Positions 31,952-37,205 of a stretch of DNA of 37,205 bases are shown in pieces. Position numbers and translations under genes: made by a program. Numbering within the stretch: the first letter of the stretch is position 1; each line of letters starts with the position of its first letter. Source of the DNA: Haplomitrium mnioides. Lineage: Eukaryota; Marchantiophyta; Haplomitriopsida; Calobryales. The stretch is taken from assembly GCA_049999725.1 (NCBI GenBank), contig JBNGIS010018050.1, positions 1-37,205 on the forward strand, given 5' to 3'. Under the pieces are notes generated by a model. That model searched no databases, was not told the origin of the DNA, and saw only the letters and a list, made by a program, of their open reading frames with translations.

Positions 31952-32596
31952 ATTGTTCTCTCACAGTCTAACCCTCTAACTTATACAAAAACAAATATAT
32001 AAACATTCCAGTTGTGAAGAATAAGTAAAATAAAAGGTTTAGTGGATGTCAACACCGCATTACAAAACCTCTCTCCAAACTTACGAACAAGAAAATCTTG
32101 CTGCGTTTGTTTAGATGTTACTCTAATAGAAATATGACATTTGGAGTTGAACTCTTCTAGAGGAGTTTGGTTCAAATCCATTTTTCTTTCTACCATAAAA
32201 TATAAATAAAACACTCCCATGTAACACCATAATTGACCACATTTAATATAACATGCTCTCTTGATTCCATCACAAAAACCATAAAGTCATCACCAAAGTT
32301 ATACACTAGAAATTGACAAAAGAAATGCTTGTCAATATTGAACACACGAATGTTAAAAGGATTTAAATAGAGGAATTCTAGGAGGTACAAATGCACCTCT
32401 ATCTATTGGCTACCATGGCATCAAGTCAAACTTCTTATCTTCATTTATAAAGGATAGGATATCCACTATCCTTTATTCATGAAAATTTGAAAGTTTGACT
32501 CGAATGGAGTCAATGCAAAGTGGAGATTCCACTACTCCAAAAGGTCTTAAGTACTTCTCCAAAGAGGGGTAATCCACACTCTTTAGAGAAGACAAA
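31952..32596 (-). other. G2 5' leader
   Basis: Between the primer-binding site and gag lie about 645 bases with only short open frames (32220-31981 and 32396-32190). I recognise no domain. Position suggests an untranslated packaging leader. Confidence 0.5.
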
Positions 32597-32608
32597 GCTC
32601 TGATACCA
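32597..32608 (-). promoter_or_regulatory. Primer-binding site of G2
   Basis: TGGTATCAGAGC on the minus strand, one base after the 5' LTR; complementary to the 3' end of initiator tRNA-Met, the usual primer for plant Ty3/gypsy elements. Confidence 0.93.
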
Positions 32609-32609
32609 T

Positions 32610-33177
32610 TGTAACACTACACACCCACATTACACACATAAGTTAGTACAAGTACAACACATACAAGTTAGCACAAGAGAAGTGCACAAAGAACTTGGAA
32701 AACCCACAAGGTAAGAGATTCCAAACAAGGCACTCTCCCTTCTTTATATACTTGAGAGAGGGCACTTTGCTTACATAGGTGGAGGAACCCCATTGGTTCA
32801 TTTTCTATCCTCTTCTAATTAGACCCCTCTTTTCTCTCTCACTCTAATTGGACCACCTTTTACTTTTGTTCTCCTTCTGCCACGTGTCCTTATCCTTAGA
32901 ACCTTCCATCTCTTTAATTCTCCTTTTGCCATGTGTTCTTATCTTTAGAACCTTCTCTCTACTTTAATTCTCCGCTTGCCACGTGTCTTTATCCTCATCT
33001 AAAGTAGTCTATCTAGACTCCCTCTTTCACTTTAATTCGTTGACTTTCTCTCCTCGTGCCACGTGCCCAATTCTCTATAATAGCAGTTGCTTTTTGCTAC
33101 TCTAACTTGGTAATAGCTTTCTAGACATAGTTGACATTATTTTTAGCTATGGCTTACTAAAGTTAGTGACCGTTACA
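32610..33177 (-). repeat. 5' LTR of G2
   Basis: 568 bp, the same length as the 3' LTR. TATATAA on the minus strand at 32744-32750, with CACGTG boxes upstream in the transcribed direction. Confidence 0.95.
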
Positions 33178-34335
33178 ACTTAATCCAAACAACAAAGACA
33201 TGCAACTCTTGCTCCATCGAATTAACATGCTGAACTGATTTAGGCTTCTTCACCAACAGTGTCAAACACCCCAAAAGAAATTTCTTACCTTGAAAGGTAA
33301 CTTGAATTTGTCGTTTTGCCCAATCAAATTGAGCAAATCAATCTTCAAGCCAAAGCAATTTCAAAATGATGTCATGTTGTACAAGTGCAATAACAAATTG
33401 CATAGATTCCGTATACTCTTTTTCCAATCCTTAGAAGGAATGGTTTTTGAGAGCAAAATATGTCATGCTTTTGGCCATCAGCCATAGTTACAACACTTCT
33501 CTTGATAGGCCTAAATTTTGTTTTGATTATCTTAGCAAAACGCAGTGACATAAAATTTTCAGAACTCCCACTATTCACCAACATTTTATAAGAGTGCTCC
33601 TCAATTATACCATCAAGATGGAACAAGATACCTCAAATTCTTGTTGGAATTTTAATTCCATTAGAGCTAGAAAAGTTTTTAGTATGTTGTTTGAATGGTT
33701 GAGGACGAGATCTAACCTCTGTAGTGGTAAGTAATGAGTCATGCCACTCCACCATGCACATTGCTTCCTCTAATTGAGTAGGCTCTCTCATGGTAACTTC
33801 TATTCTCGTGCGAGGATTCAATCCTCAAATAAAGCGCTTCTTTTTCTTTTATATTAGAAATTTGCATGATTGTATCCTGAAAATATGTCACATAGCTTTT
33901 TACTATACCAAGTTGCTTCAATTCGGCTAATTGATCTCTTGCTACTTTTGAAACATTTACAACCCTGAATCCTTAAATCACGTCTTCTTTAAACTCACAC
34001 CAAGAAACAAGAGAAGCAACAAATCCATGTTGTGCTTGTTGTATTTGATATCTCCACCAAGTCTTTGCAACTTCTTCTAATTGGCTTGCCGCAAATAGAA
34101 TTCGCCGACTATCCTCTTTAATGTTTGTAGCTTCAAAATATTGTTCACAATCAAAGATGAAGTTCTCACAAGCACCACAAACCACCTTTCCATCATATGC
34201 TTTTGGCGTTGGAAATCGTCCATAACTCTCTTATTCTCGAAACATTTCCCTTTCTTTTATTCTCACTTTCAAAAGGCATAAAAGATGTTCAAGCCATTGT
34301 TCCATTACTTGAACCACTGCCTCTTGATTCTCCAT
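33178..34335 (-). pseudogene. G1 gag and protease (broken)
   Basis: The minus strand starts MENQEAVVQVMEQWLEHLL at 34335. Gag residues follow: FIFDCEQYFEATNIKEDSRR, then ILFAASQLEEVAKTWWRYQ (about 34050-34130), typical of the retrotransposon gag domain, and KSYVTYFQDTIMQISNIK (33850-33905). A protease-like part reads YKMLVNSGSSENFMSLRFAK (about 33530-33590); its active-site Asp appears as Asn (NSG instead of DSG). The region ends where G2 was inserted (33177) and continues beyond it at 27126. Confidence 0.82.
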
Positions 34336-34361
34336 GTAACTCACCACCAAAAAGAATTGTA

Positions 34362-34373
34362 GCTCTGATACCA
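34362..34373 (-). promoter_or_regulatory. Primer-binding site of G1
   Basis: TGGTATCAGAGC on the minus strand, one base after the 5' LTR; the same initiator-Met tRNA site as in G2. Confidence 0.92.
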
Positions 34374-34374
34374 A

Positions 34375-34815
34375 TGTAAAAGAATCTCAATAACCAAATC
34401 CAAATGAGTAAGAACTCATAGTGAACTCTAATAGAGTTCTTCAACCAAAGGCAACTCAAGGTCCAAACTAAGACCAAGAGTGCAAGCAAAAGCCAAGCAA
34501 CCAAAGAACCCAAGTGATTCAAGAGGAACTCCAGAATGAAGAGTGGGGCTAAGAAGCCCTTCTATTTATACAAGAGAAGAGGGTGTCATCCCTCTTTCTT
34601 CACTTACAAGTCACTTCTAATTTCAACTCTAAAAGAGACTCTCTCTACCAAATTACAAGTCACTTCTAATTTCAACCCTAAAAAGGACTCTCTCTACCAA
34701 AAGTGACTTCATAGTCAAGTAATCTTATTTTAACCCTAAAAGTGACTCTCTACCACTTCTTTCACTCCTCTCTATTTTCTAGTAAATAGCTTAACCTTAT
34801 GCTTGTACTATTACA
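34375..34815 (-). repeat. 5' LTR of G1
   Basis: 441 bp, TGTAAAAG to ATTACA; minus-strand TATAAATA at 34563-34570. It contains a tandem duplication of about 50 bp (34604-34700, TCACTTCTAATTTCAAC type) that is single in the other LTR. The two LTRs should be identical at insertion, so one gained or lost a unit afterwards. Confidence 0.92.
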
Positions 34816-34972
34816 ATTACCCTTTACAAGGTCTCTCACAAACAATATTGCTTTTCGGAGATGATCTCAAAGGACATCTTCAGCAAGAGTCTACAGTCAA
34901 CTAAGGACTAAGGCAAGGTAAGATCTAAAAATTAATTTTCACTTGTTTCCTTTTTCTAATGACTTGGAACTC

Positions 34973-35065
34973 AATGCGCGTATGGGCTCTTCAGTCTATG
35001 CGAGCATGGACTTAGCAGTCTAGGCAACCAGCAACTCCGAAGTCCATGCACGCTTGGACTCCTTA
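34973..35065. repeat. Short palindromic array in M intron 1 of copy B
   Basis: Three or four worn units (AATGCGCGTATGGGCTC, TCTATGCGAGCATGGACTTA, GTCCATGCACGCTTGGACTC), far fewer than the roughly 16 in copy D. Confidence 0.8.
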
Positions 35066-36079
35066 GTCTTTTCTTAACTTAGACTAAATGTTTAGTACAA
35101 TGTTACTCTTTGTAACACTTGGAGACTTTTTGTTTAACATGTTTGATCATTTTTTTATTTTGTTTTTCAGTTCACTCAGTATTTGGCAGACTTTGTTGGT
35201 GCCTACCTAGACACAAAGCACATCGAATGAGACTTCATCAAGATGGCTATCAATATCAAACTGCTGAAGCCCAAGCAAAGAGTCCACATTGTGTAATTAG
35301 TGTCGCATCCAAGCACAACAACAATGCTAGCAGTAGTCCTGAGACCTTTATTTACAAAAAGGACAAAGACGGAGGAGCTAGTCGAGGCTCCAAAAAAGAA
35401 GAAACCTGCCATTCCACAGAAGAAGCCTGGTCCGACACCAACTGTTGAGGACAAGCCTGCACCCTCCCCATCTCTCTCAAGGTTATCTTCAACAAGCTCT
35501 TACCAAAAGCCTCAGGCTTTGTATAATTTTTTCATTGACCATTTATCAATAGAGCAAGATTGGATTTCAGATCATTGCTTTGGGTCTAGCACATGCATTG
35601 TCTGTGCTTTGAAGCTGATGCAAAATTGCATCGTAATGGAATATGATAGACGTGAGTTTATCTATATTCCTCAAAGAGTTTTGACGATGGCTTCTTTGCC
35701 ATCCGATGTCACCGAGTCGTAGATTGTATATGCATACCACAAGGAGCCTATTCCTCCTAGCACAACAGGTGCATCTGGTGATTCTGTAGCAATTTCCAAG
35801 ACTGGAAATTCTTGACATGACTCTCTAACGACTACATATGCTGAAGCTTCTCAGACAATAGATTTAGATGAGACCGTTCCTTCTGAAGAGGATAGGGCTG
35901 CAACATCAAATTGATGTTATTTGTATACATAATAAAGTATTTTCTCACAAAATGTTATTTGATTCCTCTTTTTTCTTGTTGCATTCCAAATTCAATTTAA
36001 TTATTTTCTTCACGATACAATTTCCTTCGCAAAATTATTTTTAAACAAAACACATTTACTTTCATTAAAATTAGCTACA

Positions 36080-36490
36080 AGGTCTATGCTTGTATGGAAG
36101 CTCCTTGCATCCAATTACTCTGCAGTCTATGCTCACGTGGGCTTCTGTTGTCCATGCGTGTATTTGCTTTAGTTGTTCAAGCTCGCATGAGCTTCTATTT
36201 TCCATACGCGTATAGGCTTTAGTTGTTCAAGTTCACATAGGCTTCAATTGTCCATGCACGCATAGGCTTTACTTGTTCAAGCTCACGTGGTCTTTAATTG
36301 TCCAAGCTCATCTTGGTTTCAACAATTTTTTCATAACTATTTCACTTCAACAATCCTCTTAAGCCTACTTATTTGGGTTTGAGTTCAAAGTTCATGCACG
36401 TGACAACCTCAATATTCCACACGTGTTTGAGCTTTACCATTCCAAGTGCAAAGTTGCTTTGATACCCTCTACGTGTATGAGCTTTAAGAC
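36080..36490. repeat. Palindromic repeats in the 3' flank of copy B
   Basis: Repeats of about 45-50 bases such as GTCCATGCACGCATAGGCTTTA, then GTTCAAGCTCACGTGG; several halves are no longer complementary. Equivalent to 19085-19350 in D and 955-1200 in A. Confidence 0.75.
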
Positions 36491-36895
36491 TATAGTTACA
36501 AGTTTCTGCACGCTTAAACATCTTTTTTGATTGAATATGCTTTTGATAAAATTTGAATGTTTTCATCAATTTGTGAAATGAATGATATCTTGGTTAGTTT
36601 TGAAAATATTCAACAACAAATGTCATGTACATTTTGTATATTTTTTGTTAGGTGATGCTCGTGTTTTCTAAAGCATAATCTATGAAAGAAAATTTGATAA
36701 TATCCTCATAAGTAGATTTTTTTTAATACATTATGATCTTGAAATATACAATTTTGATATATAAAATTATATTTTCTTTTTTGCAAACAAGCACTACTAG
36801 TGTGAAAATCATGATCTTGGATGCTAAAATTTCAAATTTGGTTTTTGAGAGCAAAAAATAAAACAGGAGTCCAATAGTGGTTCCTTTTCTATTAC

Positions 36896-37046
36896 ATTGT
36901 TTGATGAGTATTATATTTGTTGCATAGATTGTATAAATGGTAGAAAATAAGAAATCTTTTCCATATCTACTCCTATCTATTACTAACTCGTTTTCATTAT
37001 ATGATGAAAGGATTGTTTGCTAACATAGCTATTTTAGTTATGTACC
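36896..37046. other. Unassigned spacer between two transposon copies
   Basis: About 150 AT-rich bases with no match elsewhere in the window and no gene; probably the only sequence here besides 1-366 that is not clearly transposon. Confidence 0.5.
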
Positions 37047-37205
37047 AATAGCTACTACTTTGAGCCAGAAACAAGCTACTCAGAACATAAAAATTTTCTT
37101 TTTTTGGGGAAAAATTGTGATTTTTTAATTGTTTAAACATAAAAAACGAGGTTATTTTTAAATACAAAAAGTACATGACTTTTTTGGATTTGTTTTTGGC
37201 CGTTT
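37047..37205. mobile_element. Copy F: left (K-side) end of a further element, running off the window
   Basis: AATAGCTACTACTTTGAGCC starts at 37047. It is followed by the same AT-rich sequence as 9150-9260 of D, up to TTGGATTTGTTTTTGGCCGTTT (compare 9250-9271). The K-side end points right, as in D, so a K gene on the minus strand and M on the plus strand would be expected beyond the window. Confidence 0.82.

Larger units (their letters stand above)
27127..33177 (-). mobile_element. G2: nested Ty3/gypsy chromovirus, full-length structure
   Basis: LTRs at 27127-27694 and 32610-33177, both 568 bp with no indels between them and roughly 20 base differences by eye. Flanks are GCTTA (27122-27126) and ACTTA (33178-33182), a probable 5-bp duplication with one change. 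The primer-binding site is at 32597-32608 and the polypurine tract at 27697-27708. Order on the minus strand is gag, protease, RT, RNase H, integrase and chromodomain. It sits between the protease and RT of G1. A few stops break the frames. Confidence 0.93.
4747..34815 (-). mobile_element. G1: Ty3/gypsy chromovirus-type LTR retrotransposon, split by later insertions
   Basis: Minus-strand element with LTRs at 4747-5137 and 34375-34815, TG...CA ends, and a 5-bp target duplication ATTAC (4742-4746 and 34816-34820). Order along the minus strand is 5' LTR, primer-binding site, gag, protease, [G2 inserted], RT and RNase H, [C inserted, with D inside it], integrase, chromodomain, 3' LTR. Without the insertions it is about 5 kb. 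Frames are badly broken, so it is non-autonomous. It sits in exon 1 of the M gene of copy B. Confidence 0.9.
34816..36895 (+). pseudogene. Copy B: M exon 1 remainder, exon 2 and exon 4, with ParB domain and DIPY deleted
   Basis: Exon 1 resumes after ATTAC at 34821 and ends at a good donor (GGCAAG/GTAAGA, 34917/34918). Intron 1 has palindromes (34973-35065), and its acceptor TTTTTCAG precedes 35171. Exon 2 reads FTQYLADFVGAYLDTKH and, in another frame, the Lys/Pro linker ending EDKPAPSPSLSRLSSTS. It then runs in frame straight into exon 4 (SYQKPQALYNFFIDHLSIEQ, SDHCFGSSTCIVCALKL, VMEYDRREFIYIPQR), deleting the ParB-like domain and all of exon 3. AATAAA follows at about 35930. The 3' flank runs to about 36895, where the terminal repeat is truncated (TAGTGGTTCC without the GCTACTTTG core). 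Confidence 0.8.

Overview
The window looks like repeat-rich nuclear DNA of a plant-like eukaryote. It is AT-rich, has short GT-AG introns with T-rich 3' ends, carries chromodomain Ty3/gypsy retrotransposons primed by a TGGTATCAGAGC (initiator-Met tRNA type) site, and shows TATA, E2F-like and AATAAA signals. A fern or other land plant with a large genome is my best guess, but no sequence here proves it. I see no host gene, tRNA, rRNA or CRISPR array. Nearly everything is transposon, and every coding region is broken.

The main content is a large, apparently undescribed DNA transposon family, present as at least five copies or fragments (called A, B, C, D and F here). The best copy, D (9116-19755), has inverted ends with the core GCTACTTTGAACCA and a perfect 4-bp target duplication (CTTC). 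It carries two divergent genes on a shared promoter. Leftward is gene K, a zinc-binding, RNase-H-like (DDE-style) putative transposase. Rightward is gene M, a four-exon gene for a protein of about 1000 residues combining a ParB-like domain (motif GNHS) with a beta-class N6-adenine/N4-cytosine DNA methyltransferase (DIPY, then D-x-x-S-G-S). The M introns, the K intron and both flanks hold many copies of 20-24 bp palindromes (GTCCATGCGCGCATGGAC type). Some change both arms together, and the intron arrays have a 24-bp period.

The layers are nested. Copy B (about 1648-4746 plus 34821-36895) carries a Ty3/gypsy element, G1 (4747-34815, minus strand, TSD ATTAC), inside exon 1 of its M gene. G1 is split by DNA transposon C (6648-25680, at the RNase H/integrase border) and by a second Ty3/gypsy element, G2 (27127-33177, between protease and RT). 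Copy D sits inside the palindrome array of an intron of C. Fragment A (about 367-1647) abuts the K part of B, and the left end of a further copy, F, starts at 37047.

Region by region: 1-366 unassigned; 367-1647 M fragment A; 1648-3960 K fragment; 3949-4030 foldback junction; 4031-4746 promoter and M exon 1 of B; 4747-6647 3' part of G1; 6648-9115 and 19756-25680 element C; 9116-19755 element D (400-base gap at 10323-10722); 25685-27126 RT/RNase H of G1; 27127-33177 G2; 33178-34815 protease, gag and LTR of G1; 34816-36895 rest of M copy B; 36896-37046 unassigned; 37047-37205 start of copy F.
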